Shown in pieces: positions 27,142 to 37,097 of a stretch of DNA of 64,000 bases. The position numbers and the translations under genes were made by a program. The stretch lies in assembly GCA_020621865.1 (NCBI GenBank), contig JAHRYW010000004.1, positions 62,001 through 126,000 of the forward strand, written 5' to 3'. The notes below the pieces were generated by a model that saw only the letters and a program-made list of their open reading frames with translations, ran no database searches and was not told where the DNA came from. How positions within the stretch are numbered: position 1 is the first letter of the stretch; each line of letters begins with the position of its first letter. This DNA is from Betaproteobacteria bacterium (GTDB lineage Bacteria; Pseudomonadota; Gammaproteobacteria; Burkholderiales; Rhodocyclaceae).

Positions 27142-28569
27142 TCAGGCGTGATGACCAGCCGGAGCAACCACCGGCATATCCTGAGTCTTGCCACCAGCCA
27201 TGGTCTTGAACATGTTGTAAGCCATGATCAGCATACCCGTCAGGAACAGGACACCACCCAGCCAACGAATCGCCCAGAACGGGTAAGAGCCCTTGACCGA
27301 TTCGACGAAGCTGTAAGCCAGCGTACCGTCGGCATTGACAGCGCGCCACATCAGACCCTGCATGACGCCGGCGATCCACATGGAGGCGATGTAAAGAACG
27401 GTACCGATGGTGGCGATCCAGAAGTGGGTCGTAACCAGCTTGGTGCTGTACATCTCGGTCTTGCCGAAAAGCTTCGGCAGCAGGTAGTAGATGGAGCCGA
27501 TGGAAACCATGGCCACCCAGCCCAAGGCGCCTGAGTGCACGTGGCCGACCGTCCAGTCGGTGTAGTGCGACAGCGCATTGACCGTCTTGATGGACATCAT
27601 CGGGCCTTCGAACGTAGACATACCGTAGAAGGACAGCGAGGTGATCAGGAACTTCAGGACTGGATCGTCGCGCAGCTTATGCCAGGCACCGGACAGGGTC
27701 ATGATGCCGTTGATCATGCCCCCCCAGGACGGAGCCAACAGGATCAGCGAGAAGATCATACCGACCGACTGAGTCCAATCAGGCAGTGCGGTGTAGTGCA
27801 GGTGGTGCGGACCCGCCCACATGTACGTGAAGATCAGCGCCCAGAAGTGAACCACAGACAGACGATAGGAATAAACAGGACGGCCAGCCTGCTTCGGCAC
27901 GAAGTAGTACATCATGCCCAGGAAGCCGGCGGTCAGGAAGAAGCCCACAGCGTTGTGGCCATACCACCACTGGATCATGGCATCCTGCACGCCAGAATAC
28001 ATGGAGTAGGACTTGGTCAGCGTAATCGGCATTTCCATGCTATTGACGATGTGCAGAAGCGCAACGGCAATGATGAAGGCACCGAAGAACCAGTTGGCCA
28101 CGTAGATGTGCGAGACCTTGCGAACGGCAATGGTGCCGAAGAAGACCAGTGCGTAGGCCACCCAGACCAGGGTGATCAGGATATCAACCGGCCATTCCAA
28201 CTCGGCGTATTCCTTGCCGGTGGTAATACCCAGCGGCAGGGTAACAGCAGCCAGAAGGATGATGATTTGCCAACCCCAGAAGGTAAAAGGAATCAGCGGC
28301 CCGCCCCAAAGGCGGGTGTGGCTGGTACGTTGAACGCACCAGTAAGACGTAGCAAACAAAGCACAGCCACCAAACGCAAAGATAACCGCGTTGGTATGCA
28401 ACGGACGCAGGCGCCCGAAGTGCAACCAGGGACCGAAATTAAGCTCCGGCCAGACCAGTTGAGCTGCAATGATGACACCGACAAGCATGCCGACGATGCC
28501 CCAGATGACAGTCATGACGGCGAATTGCCGTACGACCTTATCGTTGTATGTGGTTTGCGTTCCAGACAT
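27142..28569 (-). CDS. ccoN: CcoN, catalytic subunit I of cbb3 oxidase
   Basis: This is the heme-copper oxidase subunit that reduces oxygen with high affinity. It has 475 residues and twelve or so TM helices. Visible ligand histidines lie in [24 protein letters not shown] and [14 protein letters not shown]. The ATG at 28569 with GAGAGGTGGG upstream is preferred over the longer open frame to 28629. It is the first gene of ccoNOQP, with an FNR-like site about 100 bases upstream. Confidence 0.97.
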   Translation of the reverse strand: MSGTQTTYNDKVVRQFAVMTVIWGIVGMLVGVIIAAQLVWPELNFGPWLHFGRLRPLHTNAVIFAFGGCALFATSYWCVQRTSHTRLWGGPLIPFTFWGWQIIILLAAVTLPLGITTGKEYAELEWPVDILITLVWVAYALVFFGTIAVRKVSHIYVANWFFGAFIIAVALLHIVNSMEMPITLTKSYSMYSGVQDAMIQWWYGHNAVGFFLTAGFLGMMYYFVPKQAGRPVYSYRLSVVHFWALIFTYMWAGPHHLHYTALPDWTQSVGMIFSLILLAPSWGGMINGIMTLSGAWHKLRDDPVLKFLITSLSFYGMSTFEGPMMSIKTVNALSHYTDWTVGHVHSGALGWVAMVSIGSIYYLLPKLFGKTEMYSTKLVTTHFWIATIGTVLYIASMWIAGVMQGLMWRAVNADGTLAYSFVESVKGSYPFWAIRWLGGVLFLTGMLIMAYNMFKTMAGGKTQDMPVVAPAGHHA

Positions 28570-28639
28570 GAACCCACCTCTCGTTAATAAAAAACGGAAT
28601 GCCAACCCCCCTTTAACCCGAGGAGGCACGTAGAAAGCG

Positions 28640-28680
28640 ATGGTATTCTAGATTAACGGAGGCGTTTTGACCTAGATCAA
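28640..28680 (-). promoter_or_regulatory. FNR-dependent promoter of ccoNOQP
   Basis: TTGAC-CTAG-ATCAA at 28667-28680 is close to the FNR consensus. On the minus strand a -10-like TAGAAT or overlapping TACCAT lies at 28640-28650, putting the site about 36-41 bases before the start of transcription, typical of class II activation. The stretch 28570-28862 otherwise holds the terminator of ccoIS and no gene. Confidence 0.8.
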
Positions 28681-28748
28681 CCTACCGATTATCTAAGTCA
28701 GATTAGTCCGAAATGGGTATCCCGGCTGTCAAGCGACAGTTTCGTGAA

Positions 28749-28776
28749 CAAAAAAAGGGTGCGTCGTAACGCACCC
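28749..28776 (-). terminator. Terminator of the ccoIS unit
   Basis: A 7-bp perfect stem (GGGTGCG / CGCACCC, 6-base loop) is followed on the minus strand by seven T. It separates ccoS from the ccoN promoter. Confidence 0.9.
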
Positions 28777-28852
28777 CAACCCCAACAGAGAATTACTGCA
28801 AAGTTCGCACTTCACATGGCGAGCATAATGCCCGCAGAGGCTAATTCGAGCG

Positions 28853-28866
28853 TTGACGCAGGTCAA
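28853..28866. promoter_or_regulatory. FNR-like palindrome overlapping the ccoS stop codon
   Basis: TTGAC-GCAG-GTCAA is a perfect inverted repeat of FNR half-site type. It is about 280 bases from ccoN and beyond a terminator, so its role, if any, is unclear. Confidence 0.35.
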
Positions 28867-29054
28867 ACTTTCTCTGATTTATTGGAGTCGCCATTAACCA
28901 CCGGGGGCTTTGGCTGATCATCATCCATCAGGATTCGGAATCCCGGCCCTTCCAGATCGTCAAATTGCCCACTGCGGACCGACCACCAGAAGGCGACAGC
29001 GATACCAAAAACCAAAATGACCGAAACGGGAATCAGCAGGTAGACGCTTTCCAT
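28863..29054 (-). CDS. ccoS: CcoS, cbb3 oxidase maturation protein
   Basis: This 63-residue protein has one TM (LLIPVSVILVFGIAVAFWWSV) and the CcoS signature WWSVRSGQFDDLEGP. It is required for cofactor insertion into the oxidase. The ATG at 29054 overlaps the ccoI stop by one base (TGATG), showing coupling. Confidence 0.92.
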   Translation of the reverse strand: MESVYLLIPVSVILVFGIAVAFWWSVRSGQFDDLEGPGFRILMDDDQPKPPVVNGDSNKSEKV

Positions 29055-31492
29055 CAATCCTTCTCCTGGCGCTGGATACGCAGCGAATTAAGGACGACCA
29101 GCAAGGAACTGGCCGACATGCCGATGCCGGCAATCCACGGTGTCACATAACCGGCAATTGCCAACGGTAGCGCCACGAAATTGTACGCGAAGGACCACCA
29201 GAGATTCTGACGAATTACCTGTAGCGTTCTGCGAGCCCGCCGCAAACCGTGGCGCAGATGGTTCAAGTTTTCGGAAAGAAGGACGAAGTCGGACTGTGTG
29301 CGCGCCAATTGCGCTCCGCCGCCCATGGCCACCGAGACCTGAGCCTGGGCCAGCACCGGCGCATCGTTGACGCCGTCGCCGACCATCGCAACCACGCCAC
29401 CAGCCGCTTGCAGGGCCGTGACACAGTCATGCTTGCCCTGCGGCGTCACCCCCGCCCGTACATCGTCGATGCCAAGCGCCGCCGCCACTCGACGGGCTAC
29501 ATTTTCGGCATCGCCGGAAAGCAGCACGACATGCTTGCCGGCCGCGCGCAGTTCAGCAACCAAGGCCGCCGACTCCGGGCGGATCTCGTCGCCGATCCTG
29601 AACAGCGCCAGGCAATGCTGCGCGTCGCCGAGAACGACGACCGTATCGCCGCTCTCCAGCCAGCTTGCCGCCTCATTCGGCAACGTCGCCGACCCCAAAC
29701 CGAGCGCATAGCCGGGGCGCCCGATCCGGCAGCGCCGGCCAGCGACGACCGCTTCAATGCCCTGCCCGGGTTCGCTCAAGACGTCGGATATTTCCGGCAG
29801 TTGCTCACCAGCGGCGCGCCGCAAGGCATGGGCCACCGGATGCTCCGAGGAGTGTTCCAGCGCCGCGGCCATGGCCAGGCAATCATCCCGGCTCAGATTC
29901 GCCGTCGGCAGGACGTCAATGAGATGCATGCGTCCGGTGGTCAGCGTTCCGGTTTTATCAAAGACGAAATGTGTCGCCCTGGCCAGCGTTTCGATGGCAT
30001 GCCCGCGCGTCACCAGCAGACCGTCCTTGGCCAGCGCACCGGCCGATACCGTCAGGGCGATCGGGGTGGCCAGAGAGAGCGCGCATGGGCAGGTGACCAC
30101 CAGTACCGAAACAGTGATCCACAACACTTTGGACGGATCGACAAAATACCAGCCAACGGCAACCAGCACGGCCACCGCAAGCAGTGCCGCGACAAAGTAG
30201 CTGGCGATTCGATCGGCCAGTTCGACAATCTTCGGCTTTTCTGCCGCGGCACGCTCCATCAGCTGGATGATGGCCGACAAGCGCGTGCCTTCGCCCACCT
30301 GGTCGACCTGCACGACGAGCGGGCTTTCGGCATTGATCGAACCGCCCGTCACCGCATCTCCGATTTTTTTCGAAACCGGCTTGCTCTCGCCGGTCAGCAG
30401 CGATTCATCGGCGCAACTGACGCCTTCGATAATCCGGCCGTCGGCCGGCACGATATCGCCAGCGCGAACCAGCACATAGTCCCCCAAATGCAGGTCAGCC
30501 ACGACACACTGCTCAATGCTACGGTCGGCCGGAAATTTCGGCATTTTTTGAGCAAAGGCCGGCAGCAACTTGGCCAACGCCTCGGTCACGCTGAGCGCCT
30601 TCTGGCGTGCAGTCATTTCCAGATAGCGGCCGCCGAGCAGGAAGAAGATGAACATTGTCACCGAGTCGAAATACACCTCACCCGCTTGCGCCAATGTTGC
30701 CCAGCAACTGGCAACGAAGGCCGCCCCAACGCCCAGCGCCACCGGAACATCCATGCCGACCCGGCGCAACTTGATATCACGCCAGGCATTGCGAAAAAAC
30801 GGGGCCGACGAATAGAAAATGACCGGCAAGGTCAGCAACAGGCTAGCCCAGCGCATCAGGCTCTCGATATCGGGCGCCATGTCGCCATCGGCGATGTAGA
30901 CCGGGTAGGCGTACATCATCACCTGCATCATGCCGAAACCGGCCACCCACAGACGCCACAGCGCATCGCGGCGTTCCTTGCGGGAAATTTCCTCGTTCTT
31001 GGCGGCATCGTAGGGATAGGCCCGGTAGCCGATCGCCGCGATCGCGCCAAGGATGTCCGACAATTTGACCCGAGTATCGTCCCAGCGGACCCGCGCCCTG
31101 CGGGTCGCGTAATTGATATCGACTGCCGTGACCCCGGACAGGCGGCCAACATGCTGCTCGTTCAACCAGATGCACGCAGCGCAGGTAATCCCTTCGAGGA
31201 GAAGCGAGGCCTCCCGTTCGTTTTCGCCCAATTCGCGAACGAAACTTTTCTGGAATTCGGCATGATCGAACAAAGCCAGTTGATCGAGAATCGCTGGCCG
31301 CGCCTCGCGCGGTGACTCGGGCAGCGCGTCGCGGCTGCGATAGTAATCATCCAAGCCATTATCGACGATAGACTGCGCCACCGCCTGGCAGCCAAAGCAA
31401 CACATCGCGCGTGGCTCGCCGGCCACCGTCACCGACAGATCGACATCATCGGGAACAGGCAAACCGCAGTGATAGCAGGAATCGTGGGACAT
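29054..31492 (-). CDS. ccoI: CcoI, copper-exporting P-type ATPase for cbb3 assembly
   Basis: CcoI supplies copper to the oxidase. The 812 residues start with a Cys-rich region (CYHCGLPVP and CCFGCQ), then a heavy-metal domain (GITCAACIWL) and TM helices. The metal channel motif is CPC (VTCPCALSLATPIAL), with phosphorylation motif DKTGTLT and hinge GDGVNDAPV. The ATG at 31492 fits the family N-terminus; the longer frame does not. One copy of the dispersed motif is in the region before the actuator domain, encoding PADRSI. Confidence 0.93.
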   Translation of the reverse strand: MSHDSCYHCGLPVPDDVDLSVTVAGEPRAMCCFGCQAVAQSIVDNGLDDYYRSRDALPESPREARPAILDQLALFDHAEFQKSFVRELGENEREASLLLEGITCAACIWLNEQHVGRLSGVTAVDINYATRRARVRWDDTRVKLSDILGAIAAIGYRAYPYDAAKNEEISRKERRDALWRLWVAGFGMMQVMMYAYPVYIADGDMAPDIESLMRWASLLLTLPVIFYSSAPFFRNAWRDIKLRRVGMDVPVALGVGAAFVASCWATLAQAGEVYFDSVTMFIFFLLGGRYLEMTARQKALSVTEALAKLLPAFAQKMPKFPADRSIEQCVVADLHLGDYVLVRAGDIVPADGRIIEGVSCADESLLTGESKPVSKKIGDAVTGGSINAESPLVVQVDQVGEGTRLSAIIQLMERAAAEKPKIVELADRIASYFVAALLAVAVLVAVGWYFVDPSKVLWITVSVLVVTCPCALSLATPIALTVSAGALAKDGLLVTRGHAIETLARATHFVFDKTGTLTTGRMHLIDVLPTANLSRDDCLAMAAALEHSSEHPVAHALRRAAGEQLPEISDVLSEPGQGIEAVVAGRRCRIGRPGYALGLGSATLPNEAASWLESGDTVVVLGDAQHCLALFRIGDEIRPESAALVAELRAAGKHVVLLSGDAENVARRVAAALGIDDVRAGVTPQGKHDCVTALQAAGGVVAMVGDGVNDAPVLAQAQVSVAMGGGAQLARTQSDFVLLSENLNHLRHGLRRARRTLQVIRQNLWWSFAYNFVALPLAIAGYVTPWIAGIGMSASSLLVVLNSLRIQRQEKD
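30515..30549 (+). repeat. Dispersed uptake-signal-like motif, copy 2
   Basis: The exact core AATGCTACGGTC is followed by GGCC and A/T tracts (AAATTT and ATTTTTT). It lies within ccoI, antisense to the gene. Confidence 0.75.
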
Positions 31493-31498
31493 ACAAAT

Positions 31499-31522
31499 AA
31501 AAAGGCACCGTGGTACCTTTTT
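31499..31522. repeat. Inverted repeat just upstream of ccoI
   Basis: Arms AAAAAGGCACC and GGTACCTTTTT (one mismatch) are almost without a loop. Lying 7 bases before the ccoI start, it could be an operator or a leader hairpin that affects ccoIS expression. Confidence 0.5.
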
Positions 31523-31651
31523 GATCAACGGTGGGGCCGAAGTATAGTTGATTTCGCTTCCCCGCCCCGGAATGCCCCCCCCTTTGAGCCCAGATCGGCA
31601 AGGCAAGACTCGCGCAAGCCCATTGACCTTCGAGGGAATCGAGCCGATATT

Positions 31652-32659
31652 ATGAAAATCGGGATCGATCAACCAAGCCTACCAGACATGCCGGACCCCC
31701 TGCTGCGCGACTATCAAGAGCCGAAGGTACTGGTTGTCGACCAGTCGTCGGAAAATCGCGCCTTGATCTGCGAATGCCTGAGACAACTGCCCAACATCCG
31801 CGCCATCGCGACCGGTGACAGCGAACAGGCATTGCGGATATTCCGCGAATCGCAGCCGAGCCTCGTGTTGCTCGATACCACGCTGGCTGGCACGGACGGC
31901 ATAGCGCTCACCAGAAAAATTCGCGCCTGGGAACAAGGAAACAATGACAACGGCGTGTCACCATGGACCCCGATCGTATTTCTCTCGTCGGTCACTGACG
32001 AGCACCTCTTGGCCGAAGGCATAGTTGCCGGAGGCGACGACTTTCTGTGCAAACCCGTATCTGAAGTCGTCCTGCTCGCCAAGGTCCGCGCCATGCTGCG
32101 CATCTCCACCCGCCAGCAGGAAATCTGGAAGGTACATCGGCAACTCAAAGACATCGCCATCCTCGACAGCCTGACCGGGATTCCCAATCGCCGTCACTTC
32201 GACGACACCCTCGCCGCCGAATGGAAGCGCTGCCTCAGGACCGAAACCCCTCTCAGCATCGTCATCAGCGATGTCGACTTTTTCAAGCAATTCAATGACA
32301 TCTACGGCCACCAGGCCGGCGACGTCTGCCTGAAGGCAGTCGCTGCCTCGCTCAGCGAATCCCTGTTTCGGATTGAGGATACCGTTGCACGCTACGGGGG
32401 CGAGGAGTTCGTCGCCATCCTGCCCGGCACCGATGCCAGCGGCGCCTACGCGGTCGCCGAACGCATGCGCCAGTCGGCGCGGGACCTTCACATCCCTCAC
32501 GAGCGCGGCATAGACGGCCGCGTTTCCTGCAGCTTCGGTGTAGCCAGCACGCGGCCCAGCGTCGACAAGGCACCACTACAGTTGCTGCGCACAGCAGATG
32601 CCGGCCTCTATGCCGCCAAGCGTGCCGGCCGCAATCGCGTAGCACTCGAGTCGGAATAA
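31652..32659 (+). CDS. Diguanylate cyclase with receiver domain
   Basis: The receiver (KVLVVDQSSENR, phospho-acceptor in LVLLDTTLAGTDG, Lys in DFLCKPVSEV) is followed by a GGDEF domain (LTGIPNRRHFD, then RYGGEEFVAILPG). The active-site form is GGEEF, so c-di-GMP synthesis is expected. This is the PleD/WspR-like layout with one receiver and 335 residues. The partner histidine kinase is not adjacent. The ATG at 31652 is chosen because the longer frame has no family similarity. A strong terminator follows. Confidence 0.88.
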   Translation: MKIGIDQPSLPDMPDPLLRDYQEPKVLVVDQSSENRALICECLRQLPNIRAIATGDSEQALRIFRESQPSLVLLDTTLAGTDGIALTRKIRAWEQGNNDNGVSPWTPIVFLSSVTDEHLLAEGIVAGGDDFLCKPVSEVVLLAKVRAMLRISTRQQEIWKVHRQLKDIAILDSLTGIPNRRHFDDTLAAEWKRCLRTETPLSIVISDVDFFKQFNDIYGHQAGDVCLKAVAASLSESLFRIEDTVARYGGEEFVAILPGTDASGAYAVAERMRQSARDLHIPHERGIDGRVSCSFGVASTRPSVDKAPLQLLRTADAGLYAAKRAGRNRVALESE

Positions 32660-32666
32660 TCGAGGC

Positions 32667-32706
32667 AAAAAAATTGGCCCATTCCAAAGAATGGGCCAAT
32701 TTTTTC
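32667..32706. terminator. Bidirectional rho-independent terminator
   Basis: An 11-bp stem (ATTGGCCCATT / AATGGGCCAAT) is flanked by an A run and a T run, so it works for the diguanylate cyclase gene and for the tRNA on the other strand. Confidence 0.9.
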
Positions 32707-32713
32707 AAACCAC

Positions 32714-32789
<76 letters not shown>

Positions 32790-32890
32790 ACGCTTTTCGA
32801 AAGACGGTATTTCCGGCTTTCGCTGCTCCAGAAGAAGCAGAGCGTAGAATTATAGCTTTTTCGTTCCTTCTCAGGCAACGCCAAGACCCA

Positions 32891-34441
32891 ATGAATCTGC
32901 TGCGCGCGCTAGCCACGGTTAGCGGAATGACCCTTCTATCAAGAATTCTCGGCTTTGTTCGCGACTTCGTGATTGCCCGCGCCTTTGGTGCCGGGCTAGC
33001 CACCGACGCTTTTTTCGTCGCTTTCAAGCTACCCAATCTGCTGCGCCGCTTGTTCGCGGAAGGAGCGTTTTCGCAGGCTTTCGTGCCGATTCTTGGCGAA
33101 TACAAAAACAAGCGCAGCGAAGAAGATACGCGGACGCTGGTCGACCATGTTGCCAGTCTGCTCTCGCTGGTTCTGTTTGGCGTCACGGCCATCGGCATTG
33201 CCGCAGCTCCCGTGCTGGTCTGGATTTCCGCCCCGGGCTTTGCCGCGGACACCGAAAAATTCCAATTGACGGTCGCCCTGACCAGAATCACTTTCCCTTA
33301 CATATTCTTCATGTCTTTGGTCGCACTGGCCGGCGGCTTGCTCAATAGCTGGAGCCGCTTTGCCCTGCCGGCCTTTACCCCGGTCCTGCTCAATCTGGCT
33401 TTTATCGGCATGGCCTTGTTCGCCGCCCCCTATTTCGACCCGCCTGCCCTGGCACTAGGCTGGGCAGTATTTTTGGGGGGCGCCCTGCAGCTTGCGATCC
33501 AGATTCCTGCCCTCAGGAAAATCTCGATGCTGCCGCGGCTGTCGATTAACTGGCGAGCGGCCTGGGCCGACCCAGGCGTTCGGCGCATCCTGACATTAAT
33601 GGGCCCGGCCGTCATCGGTGTGTCGGTATCTCAGGTCAGTCTGCTGATCAACACGATATTCGCCTCCTTCCTGAAGACCGGCAGCGTTTCCTGGCTTTAT
33701 TACGCCGACCGCCTGATGGAGTTTCCATCCGGACTACTGGGGGCTGCGCTGGGTACGATCCTGCTCCCCTCGTTGTCGCGTTACCACGCCAGCGACAATC
33801 ATCTCGAATACTCCCGGCTGCTCGACTGGGGTCTACGCCTGACTTTGCTTCTCGCCGCACCGGCTGCGCTGGCCCTGGCCATCCTCGCCGTACCGCTGAT
33901 CGCCACCCTGTTTTTCCATGGCGCCTTCTCGGCCGACGACGTTTTCCACACGCGCCAGGCCCTGGTCGCCTATACCGTCGGGCTGACCGGCATGATCCTG
34001 GTCAAGGTCCTCGCGCCCGGCTTCTACGCCCGCCAGAATGTCCGGACACCGGTACGCATTGCGCTGATATCCCTGGCCGCCACACAAGCCATGAATCTCG
34101 CCTTCATTGGCTGGATCGGCCATGCCGGCCTGGCGCTGTCGATCGGGCTGGCCGCCTGCCTGAACGCCGTTTTGCTCTATCGCGGCCTACGCCGCTTGAA
34201 CATCTACGATCCCCTGCCTGGCTGGAGCATGTTTGTCGGCAAACTTCTGGTGGCAATGATCGTCATGGGCAGCCTGCTGTGGTTCGGCATGGGTACGGAA
34301 AGCAGTTGGCTGCAGAGGCACTTCAACGATCGCGCCATGCATCTTGCCTGGCTCGTTCCCCTTGGCGCCACGGCCTATTTCGCTACACTATGGATGCTTG
34401 GCTTCCGGCTCGATGACTTCAAGCGCCGGGCAGCAACATAA
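32891..34441 (+). CDS. murJ: MurJ, lipid II flippase
   Basis: MurJ moves lipid II across the cytoplasmic membrane for peptidoglycan synthesis. The 516 residues contain about 14 TM helices and the conserved N-terminus ([41 protein letters not shown] region). Length is normal. It stands alone after the tRNA gene, with the PEBP gene 15 bases downstream. Confidence 0.96.
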   Translation: MNLLRALATVSGMTLLSRILGFVRDFVIARAFGAGLATDAFFVAFKLPNLLRRLFAEGAFSQAFVPILGEYKNKRSEEDTRTLVDHVASLLSLVLFGVTAIGIAAAPVLVWISAPGFAADTEKFQLTVALTRITFPYIFFMSLVALAGGLLNSWSRFALPAFTPVLLNLAFIGMALFAAPYFDPPALALGWAVFLGGALQLAIQIPALRKISMLPRLSINWRAAWADPGVRRILTLMGPAVIGVSVSQVSLLINTIFASFLKTGSVSWLYYADRLMEFPSGLLGAALGTILLPSLSRYHASDNHLEYSRLLDWGLRLTLLLAAPAALALAILAVPLIATLFFHGAFSADDVFHTRQALVAYTVGLTGMILVKVLAPGFYARQNVRTPVRIALISLAATQAMNLAFIGWIGHAGLALSIGLAACLNAVLLYRGLRRLNIYDPLPGWSMFVGKLLVAMIVMGSLLWFGMGTESSWLQRHFNDRAMHLAWLVPLGATAYFATLWMLGFRLDDFKRRAAT

Positions 34442-34456
34442 CCAGGAGACACAACG

Positions 34457-35086
34457 ATGAAACTGACCAGCGCGGGCTTTATCGACGGACAGAAAATCCC
34501 CGGCGTTTATTCTTTTTGCATCCCGGACCCGGCCCATCATGTCTGCCTGGGCCAGAACAAGAATCCGCAACTTGCCTGGACCGACACACCGGCGGGGACA
34601 AAATCCTTCGCCCTGATCTGTCACGATCCGGATGTTCCGAGCCAGGGCGACGATGTCAATCAGGAAGGCAGGAGCATTCCCGCCTCGCTACCGCGAGTCG
34701 ATTTTTTTCACTGGGTGCTGATTGACCTGCCGGCGACCGTGACGTCTCTCCAAGAAGGCGAATTCAGTTCCGATGTAACGCCTCGCGGCAAACCCGGTCC
34801 GCAGGCCGCCCATGGCAGCCGGCAGGGCATCAACAACTACACCGACTGGTTTGCCGGTGACAACGACATGCGCGGCGACTACTACGGCTACGACGGTCCC
34901 TGCCCGCCATGGAACGACGAAATCATCCATCGCTACGTCTTTACCGTTTACGCCCTCGATATCGAGACATTGCCGCTGGAAGGCCGGTTTGGCGGCCCCG
35001 AAGTCCGCGCGGCCATCCAGGGACATATCCTGGCCGAAGCCAGCCTGACCGGCACCTATACGCTAAACGCCAAGCTGCAGGCTTAA
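34457..35086 (+). CDS. PEBP-family protein (YbhB/YbcL type)
   Basis: This 209-residue phosphatidylethanolamine-binding-protein fold contains the signature around LICHDPDVPSQG and the ligand-pocket His motifs (FFHWVLIDLPA and YYGYDGPCPPWND). The bacterial role is unknown; relatives are thought to bind small anionic ligands or act as inhibitors. No signal peptide was seen. It is closely downstream of murJ and followed by a hairpin terminator. Confidence 0.9.
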   Translation: MKLTSAGFIDGQKIPGVYSFCIPDPAHHVCLGQNKNPQLAWTDTPAGTKSFALICHDPDVPSQGDDVNQEGRSIPASLPRVDFFHWVLIDLPATVTSLQEGEFSSDVTPRGKPGPQAAHGSRQGINNYTDWFAGDNDMRGDYYGYDGPCPPWNDEIIHRYVFTVYALDIETLPLEGRFGGPEVRAAIQGHILAEASLTGTYTLNAKLQA

Positions 35087-35104
35087 GCGTCGCCCAAAAA
35101 GCAC

Positions 35105-35140
35105 AAAGGCCATGCCTGTCGGCATGGCCTTTGTCTTTGG
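35105..35140 (+). terminator. Terminator after the PEBP gene
   Basis: The stem AAAGGCCATGCC / GGCATGGCCTTT with loop TGTC is followed by a T-rich stretch. It also lies at the end of the convergent TolC-like gene. Confidence 0.8.
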
Positions 35141-35155
35141 CGGGTTACCCGACAC

Positions 35156-37006
35156 TTAGCGGGCAATCCCCTTGCACCCGCCCACGGTATTCCCGGCGCA
35201 AGGCACCGAGCTCTCCCGGTTGATCAGCCACTTGCCGCCGACCCGAATCAGTTCCAGCGTCTTCTGCGTCGTGTCGCTGTAAGCCTTCGATTGATAGACC
35301 TGGCGGAATTCGGCAAAGGCCCGGTCTGCTCCGTCCAACCGGATTTTCAGGTCCTGAATCTCGACGCTGATCGCCTCACGCGGGGCGATCCGGCTGCGCC
35401 GCAGTTGCGCCCAGTCTTCGCGGGAGAGTCCGCCGTCCGGGGTGAAGGTCGGGGCGTAGAAGCCGGTGTAGGCCGCGTAGTCGCGGGCCGACCAAGCGGC
35501 AGCCCAGGATTTGATCCGGGTCTCGAGCTCGACTTCCGGCCCGACGACGGCAACCGGGGCCGGCAGCGGCTGGGCCTTGGCAGCATTGAGGGCGGCGGCC
35601 TTGGCGTTGAGGGCGTCGCGGTCTGCCTGCTCGAGGGCGATCGGGTCGTTCGGGCAGAGTTGGACCGGATCGACCTGGGCGAGTTCGCCTTGCCCCGGGG
35701 TTTCGGCGTCGAGGCGTTGCAGGCCGAGGATTTCGAGCAGGGTACCCATGCCGGCGTAGGTGCGCAGGTAGGCGAGGTTGAGGTCAGTCTCGGCGTTGAC
35801 GGCGGAGCGGCGGGCGGCGAGGAGTTCGTTTTCGGTGTCGAGCAGGTCGAGCAGCGTGCGTTGGCCGACGTTGAATTGGTCGCGGTAAGCGTTCCGGGTC
35901 TTTTCCAGCAGGACGACTTGTTTGGCGTGGAAGACGCTTTGTTCTTTGAGGCGCAGGACGTCGTTGTAGGCGATCAGCAGGGTCTGCCGGGTATCGCGGC
36001 AGGCTTTTTCGCGGAGATCGAAGGCGAGGTTCTTTTTCTCAATGGTCTGTTTTTCGCGGGCACGGTCGGAGCCGCCGTTGAAGAGGTTCCAGCTGACGAC
36101 AAGCTCGGCGACGTTGTAGTCACGGTTGCCGGGGGTGCCGAGGTAGTTGTCGGTCTGGTCGGTGCGGGCCCGGAAGTCGAGGCGGGGGGAGTAGGCGGCA
36201 CGCCGGGTGTGGATTTCGTATTGGGCGGCTTCGATGTTTTCGGTGGCGGCGAGCAGCGCGGGGTTCTTTTGGTGCAGGGTGTCGAGGGCGACCTTGGCCT
36301 GGCCAGGGAAAGCAGTACCGACTTGGCCGGGTGGTGTGATGGCGGTGACGGGCTGGCTGCCGACGAGGCGTTGGTAGCGAGCGCTGACGTCGTGGAGGTT
36401 GGCGGTTTCGGTGATCAGGTTGATTTCGGCCAGCGCCAGGCGGCTGCCGGCTTGTTCGAAGTCGACGCGGCGGCCGACGCCGCTTTGGGTGCGCTTTTCA
36501 ATCTGATCGTAGGTGGCTTTGTGCTGGATGTAGTTGTCTTTGGCAAGGTCCACGAGCTGACGATAGCGCAGGACGTCGAGAGCGGCTCGGCTGGCTTCAA
36601 GGGCGACGGTTTCGGAAGCATCGAGGAGCTCGTAGTAGCGAACGAGCTTGGCTTTGTCGAGGCGGCGGACTTCGTTCCGGGTGGCGAAGCCGTCGAAGAT
36701 CATCTGGTTGAGGCTGAGCAGGACGCCGCTGCGTGTGTAGTCGTTGCGGCTGCTGACCGGGGGTTGTTTGAGGCTTTCGCGGCCACTGCCGGCGGTGAGA
36801 TCAACGCGCGGGAAGTAGCCACCGCGGGCAACGCCGATTTCTTCGTCGGCCGCCCGGTAGGCATGCCATTTGGAGGTCACTTCAGGGCTGTTCAGAACGG
36901 CGCGCTGGGCGACTTCTTTTAGGGTGGCGGGGGGGGTGCTTTGAGCCTGCACCAGCACGGGAAGCGCCGAGAGCAGCAACAGGGAAGATATTTTTTTCAT
37001 TCTCAT
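35156..37006 (-). CDS. TolC-family outer-membrane exporter with extra C-terminal NTF2-like domain
   Basis: A signal peptide (KKISSLLLLSALPVLVQAQ) precedes about 430 residues of TolC/LapE-type barrel and coiled-coil repeats (ARAALDVLRYRQLVDLAKDNY and FNVGQRTLLDLLDTENELLAARR). After an Ala-rich spacer, the last 110 residues (IKSWAAAWSARDYAAYTGFYAPTF region) look like an SnoaL/NTF2-like domain such as the C-terminus of Cds6-type proteins. Divergent lapG and lapD suggest it is the LapE channel of a type I adhesin exporter. The start is 37006 or 37000. Confidence 0.85.
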   Translation of the reverse strand: MRMKKISSLLLLSALPVLVQAQSTPPATLKEVAQRAVLNSPEVTSKWHAYRAADEEIGVARGGYFPRVDLTAGSGRESLKQPPVSSRNDYTRSGVLLSLNQMIFDGFATRNEVRRLDKAKLVRYYELLDASETVALEASRAALDVLRYRQLVDLAKDNYIQHKATYDQIEKRTQSGVGRRVDFEQAGSRLALAEINLITETANLHDVSARYQRLVGSQPVTAITPPGQVGTAFPGQAKVALDTLHQKNPALLAATENIEAAQYEIHTRRAAYSPRLDFRARTDQTDNYLGTPGNRDYNVAELVVSWNLFNGGSDRAREKQTIEKKNLAFDLREKACRDTRQTLLIAYNDVLRLKEQSVFHAKQVVLLEKTRNAYRDQFNVGQRTLLDLLDTENELLAARRSAVNAETDLNLAYLRTYAGMGTLLEILGLQRLDAETPGQGELAQVDPVQLCPNDPIALEQADRDALNAKAAALNAAKAQPLPAPVAVVGPEVELETRIKSWAAAWSARDYAAYTGFYAPTFTPDGGLSREDWAQLRRSRIAPREAISVEIQDLKIRLDGADRAFAEFRQVYQSKAYSDTTQKTLELIRVGGKWLINRESSVPCAGNTVGGCKGIAR

Positions 37007-37097
37007 GGGGGATAATCCGCAAAATTTTTGGCGCATTGTAGCCGCTGCGTCATGCTGCTGTTGTGTAATATCCCACGTTTGTCACACGATAACGCCC

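Noticed and set aside
29249-31315. 688-codon open frame on the plus strand opposite ccoI
   Set aside because: It is the antisense shadow of a clearly recognised P-type ATPase gene in GC-rich DNA, with no family motifs.
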